From: Arion vulgaris
Taxonomy: Eukaryota; Mollusca; Gastropoda; Stylommatophora; Arionidae
Direction of reading: 5' to 3'
NCBI GenBank assembly: GCA_020796225.1
Contig: CM036753.1
Span: 88,707,703-88,771,702, forward strand
Length of the DNA stretch: 64,000 nt
Below, one piece after another: positions 22,871-34,495 of the stretch; position 1 is the first letter of the stretch; every line of letters begins with the position of its first letter. A model generated the notes under the pieces. It saw nothing but the letters and a program-made list of their open reading frames with translations. It was not told where the DNA came from and did no database searches. The translations under genes were made by a program, and so were the position numbers.

Positions 22871-23344
22871 ATAATAATAATTCCTCTCGTACCGTTATAC
22901 GTTACATAGGTCTTGTAAGTAACTTCTCCATACCGCTCTATCCTGGGCAACTCGCTCAATCTCCTCCATGGAACTGAGACCGATATTTCCTGCCTCCCTC
23001 AGCAAAGTTTTTTTCAGGGTCTCCATAGGTCGACCTCTCTTTCTTGAACCCTTTGCATCCCACTTCAATGCCTGCTTTGATATTTGTTGATCATTTCTCC
23101 TCAAGGTGTGTCCAATATATCTCCATCTTCTCTTTCTTATAACAGTTGTCACTAGTGGTTGACCAGACATGTCTCTGATTTCAACACTTCTCCTGAATTC
23201 GTTCCATTTTATATTCATTATTTTTCACAGACATCTATTTTCAAATGCATTCAACTTGCTTTCTATATCTTTAGTCATTTTCCAACTCTCGCTGGCATAT
23301 GTTAGGATTGATACACCATTTGAATTGAAAATTCGTTATTTAGT
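22871..23344 (-). pseudogene. RTE-like LINE tail with TSD (family 1)
   Basis: A minus-strand C-terminal fragment between perfect 13-bp target duplications TGTATTTAAAATA (22858-22870 and 23345-23357). A 107-codon stretch stays open: [39 protein letters not shown] and AGNIGLSSMEEIERVAQDRA. The few lesions point to recent insertion. Confidence 0.95.
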
Positions 23345-23384
23345 TGTATTTAAAATATTATGAAATAAATCCTTGTCAGTGTCG

Positions 23385-23885
23385 TTGAGGGAACTAGTAA
23401 TCCAATGCTATATAGAACCAATACTTTTATATGGCAGTGAGTCATGGACAATGAACAGACAGACTAATGGTAAGAACATTGGAAGCCACAGAAATGTGTT
23501 TTCTCAAAAGAATATTGAAAGTTTCATGGACAACTAGAAAGAGAAATGAAGAGATCTTGTCGTGAGACAAGATTCATATCGTAATTTAATCAATCGAATA
23601 AGAAGCAGACAATGAAAGTTTTCCGGTCATATAATTAGAAGGGACAGTTTAGAACATTTAGTTACAACAGGCAAAATATAAGTTAAAAGAGATAGAGGGA
23701 GACGGGACAAAATTCCGGACGACTTGAAACCGATGTTCGGCAATGGTTCGGTGACGGAGTTGATGGACTGTACCAGGGACAAACCGATGTGGACATGCAT
23801 GATCGCCTATACCAACCGGCACGGTACTTGATTGATGTATTTAAAAAGGATCTGCCTGTTTTGATCATTCATTTAACCACTTCTT
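23385..23885 (+). pseudogene. LINE tail fragment (family 5)
   Basis: Encodes YIEPILLYGSESWTMNRQT, then after lesions NRIRSR, FSGHIIRRDSLEHLVTTGKI, VTELMDCTRDKPMW and MIAYTNRHGT with a stop. The YGSESW element is the usual C-terminal signature of RTE/Jockey-type RTs. It is shared with 19605 and with a short piece at 35320-35415. Confidence 0.82.
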
Positions 23886-23959
23886 TTTTTGTTACTTATC
23901 ATTTGTTTAAGGCACCCAAAAATGTCACAGGCAGCTAAGCAACAGATGATCAACAGCAT

Positions 23960-24410
23960 TTTTATACCTACTTTGTGTTACCAGAGCCAAACATGGACAT
24001 TGAGCAAAGCGCAGTCACAAAAATAACTACATGTGAAATGCGTTGCCTGCGAAAAGTTACCAACAATACAAGAAAAGACAAAATCACCAACATCAGCATA
24101 AGAAAGAAAGTTGGCACAAAACCGTGCTTGAATTACATAAATAAACAAAGAATGAAGTGGTTTGGCCACTTAATAAGAATGCATCCAAACTTCACAGTAT
24201 ACGGAGTCTTCTACAACAGAACATCGGGAAAGAAGGCAAGAGGAAGACCACGGAAAAGATGGTTAGATGGCGTAGCAGAATCCCTGTGAAAGAGCACAGA
24301 TAACAATCACACAAGCCACCAGAACAGCGCAAGACAAAAACAGAAAACCACGACACTGGGCAACAACCTGGTAGCAGTGTGACGACAAAAGAAGAAGATC
24401 ATTTGTTTAG
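23960..24410 (+). pseudogene. LINE C-terminal fragment (family 6)
   Basis: A 104-codon open stretch: ITTCEMRCLRKVTNNTRKDK, SIRKKVGTKPCLNYINKQ, MKWFGHLIRMHP and KKARGRPRKRWLDGVAESL. Then comes a non-coding end with CACACAAGCCACCAGAACAG and TGTGACGACAAAAGAAGAAG. The last 150 bases recur at 32315. Confidence 0.85.
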
Positions 24411-25561
24411 GAGTTTGTAGTTTTATGGGTCTGTCATGTCGGTGATTTTGCTCATGCCTTTGCAAGGGTGTATCCCTTAAATATATGAAACCCGACTTTA
24501 TTCACAACCTTGTGTAAATCTTTCTGAGTCACAGAGGATCCACGTACAACAATTTGAGAAACAGTGCTACGAGTTACCCGCTCGATGTAGTTGCGTTGAA
24601 AGTGACAGTGAAGTACAGCTTCTAGTCAAGTGTGTAGCGATTATCTGTAATTTCCAATTTGCCGGGGCGTGTTTCAAGTGATATACCTAAGTGATTGGCT
24701 TTGATCTATTATCGGTTAAAGTTTATGCCAGATATTAAGTGTCTTGTTCAGTAAAACCAGTTTGCGCTTCTGAATATGTAACATCGACTCTGAAGCAAGA
24801 TTTGTTGACAATTACTCTGAAAGGAGTACTGTTACTGTTACACGTTTTAGATCGGATTGTTATTCTTGTTGTCAAGTTGTTGTTAAAATAAAATGTGTTT
24901 ATTATTTCCGAATCGATTATAGTCGTGTATGTGCGTATGCTTTTAACAAAAGTACAACACACTCTCAACTTGTACCTGAAAGTTGTAAGGTCGGTAAACT
25001 AGATCTTAGACATTTATTTATTAGCCATCTCTGTATTTTACATTTTGTACTGCACTTTAATAGCTTTAACCTGTTTACTTTGAATTTAGTTTGTGTAAAT
25101 AGAACGAGTAAGAACAGGTAAAGTATAACTTTGCTGAAATTCGATATCTTACAAATAAAATCTGCGGGAAGGTGGTTACTAGCAAGCTTATGGAACATTT
25201 TTATCAACGTAGAAGACATGATCTGTGTAGATATGAGAAAGGAAGTTAGTATATTTAACCGGTGATTTGTTGTTGTCTTCGGTTCAGATAAGTGGCAACA
25301 GGTGGGGAAAAAGCTTGGGACACTTTTATTTGTAATTACGCTAGTTTTTAACATTTGTTATCATATATTATTATTCAGTGAGACATTTTATTAAAATTTC
25401 ATATACAATTTTCAGTAATTCACTAGAAAAGTAATTCACTATTAATTCATTGAATGATTTCTTTTACTTACTGTACAATTAATCCTTTTAGAGAAAGGTT
25501 TCTGAAACTTGTACATGTATTTTGGTAATTATTTTCAAAGAAAGTGGTTTGACTAATTGAT
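24411..25561. other. Mixed stretch, no gene assigned
   Basis: Richer in CpG than its surroundings but without a recognised repeat or protein. Open frames up to 129 codons on the minus strand (24965-25354) have no family motif. Confidence 0.45.
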
Positions 25562-25930
25562 TGATTTAAAAAATCATCATTGCACATGTGTGCTCCGATG
25601 TCTCAAGATCTAAGCAGCAATTCCCGAACTACGCAGCACCGGCTAGTCAGCGACATATAATCCATCAGTTTTACTGCAGTCTCCATCTATAATGTGACAT
25701 ATAATCCTGAGGATATGATTATTTTGCAGAAGTTTTCTTTCTATTGGAGTTGGAGTTTACTATTCTTATCCGAGCAGCGACTTTCCAGCTTACTGTTATC
25801 GATTGTCAAGTGCCAACGATTCTGTTAGGGGTTTTCTCAAATACGGGACTTATGTGTTATCATCCATCTCCGATATGACTATACGCACGATTTCACCAAC
25901 AATAAGATCAGAGTTTACTGGAAAACAGCT
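25562..25930 (-). mobile_element. SINE family B, diverged minus copy
   Basis: Reverse-complement match to the copy at 22009: the blocks CATATCGGAGATGGATGATA, TAAGTCCCGTATTTGAG, CTGGAAAGTCGCTGCTCGGA, GCCGGTGCTGCGTAGTTCGG and CGGAGCACACATGTGCAATG appear in the right order. It is about 25-30% diverged by eye, so it is an old insertion. Confidence 0.72.
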
Positions 25931-25997
25931 CGATCGTTCCACATGGGACTCGAATAGAGATCTTTGAAACAAGATTCAATCATGGTACCTCAACACC

Positions 25998-26171
25998 CAG
26001 GACCGTGCCGTGCTATGATGCAGAGAGGCGGCCGCATCAGGCGGCATCGTAAGAGGGGCGGCATAAGCAACCAAAACACAATGACAATTGGTTATTTTAA
26101 AGAAAAAACCATTTGATGGGTGGCATTTCGAAGACTTGCATCATACTGAGAAAATATACCGCACGGCCCTG
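25998..26171. mobile_element. hAT-like MITE with perfect 8-bp TSD
   Basis: A 174-bp element flanked by TCAACACC at 25990-25997 and 26172-26179. The terminal inverted repeats are CAGGACCGTGCCGTGC and, from the other end, CAGGGCCGTGCGGTAT. An 8-bp duplication and CAGG-type ends are hAT hallmarks. There is no open frame, so it would depend on a transposase elsewhere. Confidence 0.93.
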
Positions 26172-26439
26172 TCAACACCATAGAGGCTCATCAGAAAGTT
26201 GTATAATGATACTAAGTATCTACTGAACTAAATGTTCCTGTTTTGGATTGATGATATCGTGGCGAAGACGTATTTGACAGAAGACTAAGCATATATCTCA
26301 TCTTTACAATAGGAGTATCGCTAGTGCAGACGAACACTATTAGAATGTCGGAATGTGGAGAAAAACAAACGGAGATACAATACAGAGCACGACAGTATAC
26401 ATAAACTAAACAGAAAAGCACATACCACAGTCTTCAGAC

Positions 26440-26720
26440 TTAGAAGAGGAACACTGCAGTCTCAGGGCATACCTCCATTGAATGGGTCTCAGGGACTCGG
26501 CTGCCGGCACCTGTGGAGCACCTAAGTAGTCCCCAAAGCACATCCTGCAAGACTGCCCCAGTCTGAGTAGTGCGAGAATGGAGATCTGGCCAACAGAAAC
26601 AACCCTACAAAACAAACTATGGGGTACCGGTGAAGACCTCAAGCGTACCGCCCTGTTTATGATACATACCAGAGTAGTCGCATAGCAAATGTTGATTGCA
26701 GAAGACGAAGAATGTCGGAA
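26440..26720 (+). pseudogene. Jockey/I-type LINE C-terminal fragment
   Basis: The + strand encodes, with lesions, PKHILQDCPSLSSARMEIWP followed by TTLQNKLWGTGEDLKRTALF and MIHTRVVA. This is the zinc-knuckle-adjacent tail found after the RNase H domain in many non-LTR elements. No flanking duplication was found. Confidence 0.68.
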
Positions 26721-26999
26721 TTCTGAAAATGTTCGCGACATCGTGAGAGGATCTAATATGAATTAATTAACTGAAATGAAACAATATGACAGACAATCTC
26801 TACTTGAAATTTCCGTAGATATTGTATGCAACGCTTTTCTCGGTTTTTATATGGAAACTGTTTTAGAATAGGCTGCGATCAACGGTTATTCCAAGATGTT
26901 GTAATGTGGCAGGACAGGCAACATGTGCTGGCCATGAAAGATGACTCTGGGTGGGCTACTCTTAACTTTGGAGTTGTTCATGAGCACCTGAACATTCAC

Positions 27000-27760
27000 G
27001 ACGTCTCAGCATTGACTTGTGGGCAACACTTCTTGCACAGATATAAGAGGATGTACAATACCATTTGAATATAGTGGAGCATTTCTTGTCCATTCATTTT
27101 TGTATGTTATCGTTATGTTTGTCTGTGTGCGTAGATGACTAGTGAGCCCGATGCGGGCTTGAAATGTTCTTGTACAATGTGGGCAAGGTATACTTGCACT
27201 TGTGGGGAGTTTTACTGCCTTTCTATTTTGACGTTTTTGTTCCATCCTGCTGCTCTACCTGCCTCGAGGTCGAAGAACCGTGTCGAAGAAGTGTGCGCCA
27301 AACTGATCTCTCTTAAGCAACATTCTCCTAGTTGTCGACATCTATGCCAAAGGATTTCATCGAGCTCATGAGTGTGTCTTTGAATCGCTTTTTCTGACCA
27401 CCCTGTCAGCGTTTACCGCTATGCAGATTACCATAAAAGAGTCGTTTGTGTATTCTGCAATCCGCCATTCGAGCCACATGTCCTGCCCATTGTGTCTGGG
27501 ACTGCATCAAGATTTTATAGATGCTGGGGAGAGCGGCTCTTTTTAGGAACTCTGTATCTGGGATCATATGCTGCCATTTGATGTTCATTATTTTTCTGAG
27601 GCAGACTGTGTGAAAGTGGTTTAGCTTCCTTACGTGTCGTTAATATACTGTCCAAGCTTCGCATGCGTGAAGAAGTACTGGGAGCACGACAGCTTGATAT
27701 ACCTTCAGTTTGTGGCTTGGCCAATACCACATCGACATTAACGATTTTATATTGGTCAGT
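27000..27760 (-). pseudogene. LINE tail with zinc finger (family 3)
   Basis: Minus-strand remnant related to 29935: KLNHF...CLRKIMNIKWQHMIPDTEF, then TQWAGHVARMADCRIHKRLF and YGNLHSGKR, a broken middle, and CPHCTRTFQARIGLTSHLRT, a C2H2-like finger at the LINE C-terminus. There are frameshifts near 27515 and 27400. Confidence 0.85.
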
Positions 27761-29424
27761 AGCAACCTATGATATTAGAAAGAACGCAGTCTACCTCTAG
27801 ACAGGACATTGATGTACCTTTCTGGCAAGAGTATTGTACTACACTTATTTTACAATGAGATAATGCAGTAACTGCTGAGCAATCAATAATCCTTTCAACA
27901 CATTTTGAGCGACCGTAAATAGCTGTGAGACTAATCATCGCAGACAGTAGCATTACTTACACCGTGATCGAAAGCCGTCCAATTGCATTAATATTCATCT
28001 TGTCGAATTCATTGATGTGGTGATACTGTGGACCATTTCGTCCAGGGCAATGTTGTGACTGGCTTTAAGTTTTTTTTTTTTTTAAACACTCGTTACTGCC
28101 TGTAGATCCACTTTTTAGTGCGGTGTAGGAAAGGTGCGACGAGAACCTGAGGGATTTAATTGCGGCATGGTTAGTGCAGTCGCCGCTTTGGGTGTGTGTA
28201 CAAATCATCATGTGTTACCAAATCAGCGTAACGTATATATCACAGTTGATGATATCACGAAAAACGTCCGAAATCTCAAGATCGTTATTCTTAAAACACT
28301 TGTCTGTCTAAGTAACATACCGAATTCTTAAAACACTTGTCTGTCTAAGTGACATACCGATGAATGAGCCACGTCTATTTTCTTACTGTTATCAATTTAA
28401 CACATGACCAATCACGTAAGTTTTAATATTACAAAAAGTTGTAATAAAACTGTTCTACTAAACTGTATGTTTATTGCTTCAGAAAGTTGTAGAAGGATAT
28501 ACATAATTAGATGTCATGATGAAAAGAAAGGGGGAGGAAAGAGAGAATTGTTATAGTTTTTACAAGCACAACATAGTCAACGTTTCGATCAACATGATTT
28601 TATCAGGTGCGAGACACATAGAAAACCCACATATAATCAACGAATCCACTGCATTGACGAATAACGGATTGAAAATATTTTGACAAGTCATTTGTAAATA
28701 TTACACAAGCGAAACTGAATACAGAAACAAGAAACACACTGTAAAAATGGATACGTTACAAATATTTTAAACAAACAAAAATGAGATTGTACGCTATGTG
28801 AATCAGTCAAAGTTGGCAAATGTGTTGTCAATGAATCTCACAGATTCAGGAAGACAAATCACATGCCTTTCAATTGACTTGAATTATCAGTAGAACTTAA
28901 TCTAATTGAGGTAACCTAACTGTCAACGAATGTCTACATGACAAGTGCTATTGAAATTGTATACCCAGGCCGGCAAGTCTCATAAAAGTGTTCGTCAATC
29001 TAGATTATAAAACACAGTTAACAGTTGGTAGGAAAGATAGCACCACGAGACCCACACTTAATATCATTCACAATTACAGTCCTGACGTAATGAATTCACA
29101 TAGAACAGGACTGGAGCTTATAAAAACCCATTTTACAGTCTGGTCTGCCAAATCTATAACAACATCTGTAAATGATCGCAATGTCGTTCGTACTTGACAA
29201 TACCTTTAAGAGATGTGGTGTCTGTTTGCATGATTATTTCGATAACAACTTCACACACAATTAATAAACATAGAATAGACATCTCAACTCATTTTTCTAG
29301 TAGTTTGAGCACATCTTGTAACTATGTAATTGTCTCTCTCATACAGTCACATATATTTAACAGCTCGTATATAATCATATATACTCAGATTGAGATGGTA
29401 TGATAGAGTTACAAACACGGATCT
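27761..29424. other. Unassigned stretch
   Basis: No repeat family or gene recognised. It holds a T-run at about 28068-28083 and a 37-bp tandem duplication at 28287-28360. Open frames at 28134-28331 and 28988-29197 lack motifs or splice context. Confidence 0.45.
28287..28360. repeat. 37-bp tandem duplication
   Basis: The segment ATTCTTAAAACACTTGTCTG plus the following TCTAAGT(A/G)ACATACCG occurs twice in a row with one base difference. Confidence 0.9.
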
Positions 29425-29429
29425 GTGGA

Positions 29430-29735
29430 TAAGAACAGAGCAGGAACCTATGATGACACAGGTCAAGAGGAGAAATGGCGATGGATAGGCCATACCTTGC
29501 GGAAGACACAGTCGAGTGTCACTAGACAGGTGCTCGAGTGGAACCGCAGGGAAAACGAAAAAGAGGACGCCCTAAGCAGACTTGGAGACGAGGTCTTATT
29601 GAGGAGCTGAAGAGTGCTCAATTGACCTGGGAGACCATAAAAAGAACAGCCAGAGACCGAGAAGAGTGGCGAACAACTGTTGAGGCCCTATGCTCCACGA
29701 GGAGCGGAGAGGATTAATGATGATGATATAACAAT
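29430..29735 (+). pseudogene. LINE tail fragment (family 8)
   Basis: Encodes EEKWRWIGHTLRKTQSSVTR, then QVLEWNRRENEK, and in a shifted frame TWETIKRTARDREEWRTTVE followed by ALCSTRSGED. It ends in a GATGAT microsatellite. The WRWIGHTLRK motif is typical of RTE/BovB-type C-termini. Confidence 0.85.
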
Positions 29736-29934
29736 AAAAATAACATTGGATCACAAAATTAGGAAATAACAGGCGATATTTACGAAAGGAAGGCAGATTT
29801 TAAAAATAGAATGTAAACAAGTATTAATGGCTTCAGGAAAAAACAATTTACCAAACACATGATTCGAACAACAAGCCATCATTTCTTACGGCAAACTTTA
29901 CTTAGTCCTGCAGACCATCGTATTTCATAGCACA

Positions 29935-30705
29935 ACTAGATTCTGAGGTCAACAATAGGATATCCAAAGCCAGTGCTGCCTTCGGAAGGTTACGTGTCAC
30001 TGTGTGGGAACGGAAGGGGATAAGCATAGTCACAAAGCTGAAAGTTTACCAGGCCATAGTGCTAACCACGCTGCTGTACGCAAGCGAGACATGGACAGTG
30101 TATAGCAGACACGCAAGAACATTAAACCATTTCCACACAAGCTATCTACGCAGAATACTAAAAATAAACTGGCAGGACAAAATTCCAGACAGCGAAGTCC
30201 TCACAAGAGCACAGATCCCAAGCGTCAACACCCTGTTGCAGAAGGCCCAACTGAGATGGGTCGGTCACGTTGCTCGAATGCCTGATAAACGCATCCCAAA
30301 ACAATTGATGTATGGCGAACTTGAAGGGGGCAGACGTTTAGCTGGTGGACAGAAAAACGCTTTAAAGACACCCTTAAAGTGTCTCTGAAATGCTTCGATA
30401 CAGACAATACGTGCTGGGAATCCCTTTCGCAAGATCGCCAAATGTGGCGCTGTAACAACAAAAGAGGAACCCGAATAGCTGAGAATCGTCGTATTGTTGA
30501 GTCACAGAGAAAACGAGCAGCGCGAAAAGACAGAGCACACAACACGCACATGTCTAACCTTGATCATGTATGCCCCACCTGTGGTCGGGGATTCTGTTCT
30601 AGGATTGACTCTACAGTCACCTCCGCACACACCAGAGACGTGCAACAGTACACGTCTGTGAGATTGTTGTCATCATCGCTTGCGATGAACGGCTATTATT
30701 AGATG
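29935..30705 (+). pseudogene. LINE C-terminal part with zinc finger (family 3)
   Basis: Best copy of the family. A 128-codon stretch runs KGISIVTKLKVYQAIVLTTL, LLYASETWTVYSRHARTLNH, RILKINWQDKIPDSEVLTRA, LRWVGHVARMPDKRIPKQLM and YGELEGG. After a frameshift near 30350 it continues to the finger VCPTCGRGFCSRIDSTVTSA followed by HTRDVQQY. The upstream RT is missing. Confidence 0.9.
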
Positions 30706-30767
30706 GCGCTCCTAAAAAGTAGCGCTCAGCATCGACATATAGAACACAGATAAATCAGATCAGATTC

Positions 30768-30925
30768 GTGAACTTTTTCTCGAATCTTGTTTGTAAATTA
30801 TTTTTCCTCGAATCTTGTGTTTGGTAAATTATTTTTCCTCGAATCTTTTGTTTGGTAAATTATTTTCCCGAATCTTGTGTTTGTAATTATTTTTCTCGAA
30901 TCTTGTGTTTGGAAATTATTTTTGG
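30768..30925. repeat. ~32-bp minisatellite
   Basis: Five copies of a unit containing CTCGAATCTTGTGTTTGGTA and AATTATTTTTC, with small indels between copies. Confidence 0.9.
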
Positions 30926-31322
30926 GCCTTACAACTTGTTTACTGTGTATTTATTTACCATAATCTTTGGCTTCGATGCTTCCCCTGAGGTTCTTACAAT
31001 GTCTTATTCATGGATAGATCATATTTTTTACACTACGTCAAATTGTTGAATAAAGTAGTGTAGCGAATAGTTCCATCTATATGGTTTTGTTGACTTTGTA
31101 AAGGCATTTGTTACACATATGTTACATAGCGCCTGCAAGCAATTTCACAATACAACTATATCATGGGCAACTCGTTCAATATCTTCTATGGAATTGATTC
31201 AAATATTTCTCGCCTCTCTCAGGGTTTTTCTAGAACCCTCTTTCTTTCGTGAACCATTTGCCTCCCACTTCAGTGCTGATTTTTTATTCTTAGTTCCTTT
31301 TTTGTGTGAGAATATGCCCAAC

Positions 31323-31920
31323 CATGGCCTCCGATAACATACGGCCGGCGGGCTCAGGTAATAAGTCTAAGAAATAAGACCACAACCGGCCCGTGACCTC
31401 GCATTGGTGTATAAAGATTGGTATATAAAGAAGAATTATTTTTTAAAACAACGCAACGTGCTAAATCAAGGTTATATTATGTTACAATGTAAGTTTAACA
31501 CTAAGGAATATCAGTATTATTACATACTAAATCAAGTTATATTGTCAATGTGTTTAACACTAAGGAATACGTATATAATACAAATCAAGGTTATATTATG
31601 TTACAGTAAGTTTAACACTAGATATCAGTTATTCTACTAAATCAAGGTTATATTATGTTACAATGTAAGTTTAAACTAGAATATCAGTATTACATACTAA
31701 ATCAAGGTTATATTATTACAATATAAATTTAACACTAGGAATATCAGTATTGAATTTTTCATCAATACATAACAATGGACTCATAGGATTGAGTAAAATT
31801 ATTTAAAAAAAAAGCTTACAGTGTTCTATCAAACATATACAAAATCCAGCACCCATTAAAAGGAATTTTGGTTTTCCCGTCTGAGCTAGTCGGTCTTATG
31901 TTGTCGGGGTCCACGGCCCA
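31323..31920. mobile_element. Non-autonomous TIR element with internal minisatellite
   Basis: Inserted inside the LINE tail. The ends form inverted repeats of roughly 33 bp: left GGCCTCCGATAACATACGGC then CGGCGGGCTCAG; right, reverse-complemented, GACCCCGACAACATAAGACC then GACTAGCTCAG, with a further GGCCGTG at the right end and a 5-base gap at the left. No coding frame. The duplication at the insertion point looks short (about 3-4 bp, CCA/CCCA) and is not certain. The superfamily is not assigned. Confidence 0.75.
31440..31750. repeat. ~62-bp minisatellite inside TIR element
   Basis: Five to six copies of a unit around ACTAAATCAAGGTTATATTA, TGTTACAATGTAAGTTTAAC and ACTAAGGAATATCAGTATTA, with deletions in several copies. 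Confidence 0.88.
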
Positions 31921-32314
31921 CATATCTCCATTTTCTCATTCTTATAACAGTTGTTACTAGTGAACATGCGATATACGAAATAGCTGTTACTAGTGAACAT
32001 AAATTTATCTTATTTTATCAACTCTCATGAATTCCATTTTATGTTCATTATTTTTTGCAGACATCTATTTTCATATGCATTCTACTTTATTTTTATTTAC
32101 TTCCAACTCTCGCTGGCCTATGTTTGGATTGAAATAACATTATAATTAAAAATGTGCAAGTTAGTTTTAAAATTATATTACTTGGAGTTCCATATTTTAT
32201 TTAGTAGTTTAAAAACTGATATTGCGTAGATAATGTAGTTTGTAGCATAATTTGACAGTTCGTAGCATAATTTAAATTTTAGACATAATCTTGCTTGAAT
32301 TAAATGAGTAACAT

Positions 32315-32465
32315 TGGGTAAAGATGGTTAGATGGCATAGCAGAATCCTGTTAAAGAGCAAAAATAACAATCACCCAAGCCACCAGAACAGTGCAAGACA
32401 AAAACAGAAAACACGACACTGGGCAACAACCCGGTAGCAATGTGACGACAAAAGAAGAAGTCAGA
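32315..32465 (+). pseudogene. LINE 3' end (family 6)
   Basis: Matches 24255-24405 nearly base for base: AAGATGGTTAGATGGC, AATCACCCAAGCCACCAGAA, CACTGGGCAACAACCCGGTA and TGTGACGACAAAAGAAGAAG. Extreme 5' truncation. Confidence 0.9.
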
Positions 32466-32635
32466 TAAAATTGCTACCAAAATAGAGAACTTCTTCTTCA
32501 ATGATCCAGCAGAACTTGAGCTCTTGTCCTTCGGCCCAACCAAAATAGATGAACTGCTTTGTTATTTTTCATTTTGCAATCCATCGCCATCGTGATATCT
32601 GCATTATTTGTCATAGGTGTTTTTTATATCTGTAT

Positions 32636-32804
32636 GCCCGCCTGCCCAGCGTGTTTGTAGCGCGTTGGACGACAAGCCCTCTGTGAGTGCGGGTTCAATT
32701 CCGCGAGCTGGCAGAAAAAGCCACAGGTTCTCGACATTTACGGTGTTCATGGCACTGAACCGAAGGGTTACGATGTCCATGGCACCGAGCCGAAAAGCTG
32801 AAAG
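32636..32804 (+). mobile_element. tRNA-derived SINE family A, 3'-truncated
   Basis: Head GCCCGCCTGCCCAGCGTGTT, B-box GGTTCAATTCCGCG, body to CCGAAAAGCTGAAAG. The AAGTGCTTCTGGATC segment and the A-tail are missing. Confidence 0.92.
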
Positions 32805-33534
32805 TATTTATATTATCGTATGTTAAACCTGTACATATTTCATGAGATGTATTATATATTCCGTAGGCTGCAGAACAAGAACCCTTTACGTAGAAGGTAA
32901 TATGAATGTCTGTAGTAAGTGACCCGAGTAGAGACTTACGCTCAAGAAAAAGGTGTCACAAAATCGATTCAGGATGAATAGGAAACGTTTGATCGATCTG
33001 CCGATATCAGGTATGTGTGCATAAGAAAGACCGGTTGTTTGGCAGGGACATTTAGCATAATCTCGAAGTAATTCTAAAAGGAATTATAAAATAGAAAGCA
33101 TTGTAAAAATGCTAAAAAATATATTTGAAGTAAAAAGATATGATTGAAAATGTTTAAATTTAAGCTAACAAGTGAAATTAAGTGATAGAGATGTGGGATA
33201 TTCTTTTACACAAATTTTAATATGGGTTCTTGAGTTTTTGAAAACATAAAAGTGTTAGTGTATAAGAAATATAAAGTCTTGATTTGAAAATGTTTCTTTA
33301 CAAAAGTTACAGTCAAGAGTGAATGTTATAGCCAGTAAAATAATCCACTAGAAAAGTGGATATAGTCAGCGTACGTGCCAGCGATGGAGCACTTAGCAGT
33401 AGCTCTAACGGCAAGTTGTTCCCAACTCAGAAAATATGGCTACAAATTTTTAGTTGGATAGACTTAGGAATCGACTGCATAAAAAATAGAACGCTCTAGT
33501 TTAATGTGAAGTATTGTTTACTATTACTGTTCTT
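32805..33534. other. Unassigned stretch
   Basis: No repeat family or coding exon recognised. Confidence 0.45.
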
Positions 33535-34435
33535 TATTGACTCACTTTCATCTTTATCATCTCCATCTTCTTCTTCATCATCTTCATTATTTTCTTTTTC
33601 CTCAACAACTTCTTCTTCTTCTCCGTCTTTTTATTTTTTCATCATCTCCTACTTCATCTTTTTTTTTTAAATATCTTCTTCATTATTTCCGTCTTCATCT
33701 TCTTCATAATCTCCTTTTTCATCTTCTACTTCTTCATTGTTTCCTTCATCATCTTCTTTGTCTTCATCATTTATTTTTTCATCACTATACTTCTGCATTA
33801 TGCCCATTATTATCTTCTTCGTTGGGGGACTGCCTAGAGTAGTTGATAGTAGCTCGGCCTGCTAGCTGTGAGACGCCTCATAGCTCGGGTTCGAACCTAC
33901 TGTCCGGCATTTGTTCGAGTCCCCTGGTCTTACTCAGGACGATAACGTGAGTACCTCTGAAGTCGGAGAAAATCTGCCTGTATGGCGAGGGAATACTAAT
34001 TACGAGTACATTGAGCACAGGGCTGCCAGTGTAAAGTAATTTACAATGTGCACGCTGCTGCCATTGTAAGAAATTGGAAAACAGATTTTCACGCAAAAAT
34101 CAGTTTCAGAGATGAAACTTCGTCTGAGTTGAAAGCGGACGAAAGAAAAAAAAATCTTCGCAATCTCCCATTTTCTTCTTCGTCGTTTCCGTCATCTTCT
34201 TTGTATAATCATTATATTCTTCTTCACCGGTTTCTTTTGAATTTTCTTTTTTTTTATCATCAGCTTTTTCTTGTCCATTATTTTTTTTCTTTGCCACTAT
34301 CTCTTTTTTTCATCTTCTTCTTTATATACATTTTCCTCTTTTTCTTGTTCTTATTCCTCACCTTCTTCTTCACCTTTTCTCTTTTCAACATTCCTTTCTC
34401 AAACATCTTTTAATCTAGCATCACTTTCATATATA
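33535..34435. repeat. TTC/ATC-rich low-complexity tract split by a SINE
   Basis: Runs of TTC, ATC and TTTC triplets occupy 33535-33825 and 34150-34435. The Leu/Phe/Ser-rich open frames across it are products of composition. A SINE-like element separates the two halves, and an AT run ends the tract near 34450. Confidence 0.88.
33826..34150 (+). mobile_element. SINE-like element with tRNA-type B box (family E)
   Basis: The left part contains GTAGTTGATAGTAGCTCGGC as an A-box candidate and a perfect B-box form GGGTTCGAACC about 50 bases later. The body follows, and the right end is A-rich (GAAAGAAAAAAAA). ATCTTCTTCG on the left and ATCTTCG on the right may be the remains of a target duplication in the TTC tract. 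Single copy in this window. Confidence 0.62.
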
Positions 34436-34495
34436 TATATATATATATATTCTTAACTTGTTACTTCTTATTTTTTATTTGTTCAGCATTATCTT

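Larger units (their letters stand above)
31107..32215 (-). pseudogene. RTE-like LINE tail split by a DNA element (family 1)
   Basis: Two minus-strand pieces of the family 1 C-terminus, 31107-31322 and 31921-32215, are contiguous in the other copies (CCCAACATATCTCC in the copies at 7459 and 11000). They are separated here by about 595 bp of inserted DNA. The LINE sequence itself is well decayed. Confidence 0.85.

Noticed and set aside
28134..28331. 65-codon frame in a CpG-richer stretch as a first exon of the gelsolin-like gene
   Set aside because: No donor in the required phase 1 and no link to exon 1 can be shown from sequence alone.
33537..34456. Leu/Phe/Ser-rich proteins in the TTC tract
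   Set aside because: They are direct products of triplet-repeat composition and are interrupted by a SINE-like insertion.
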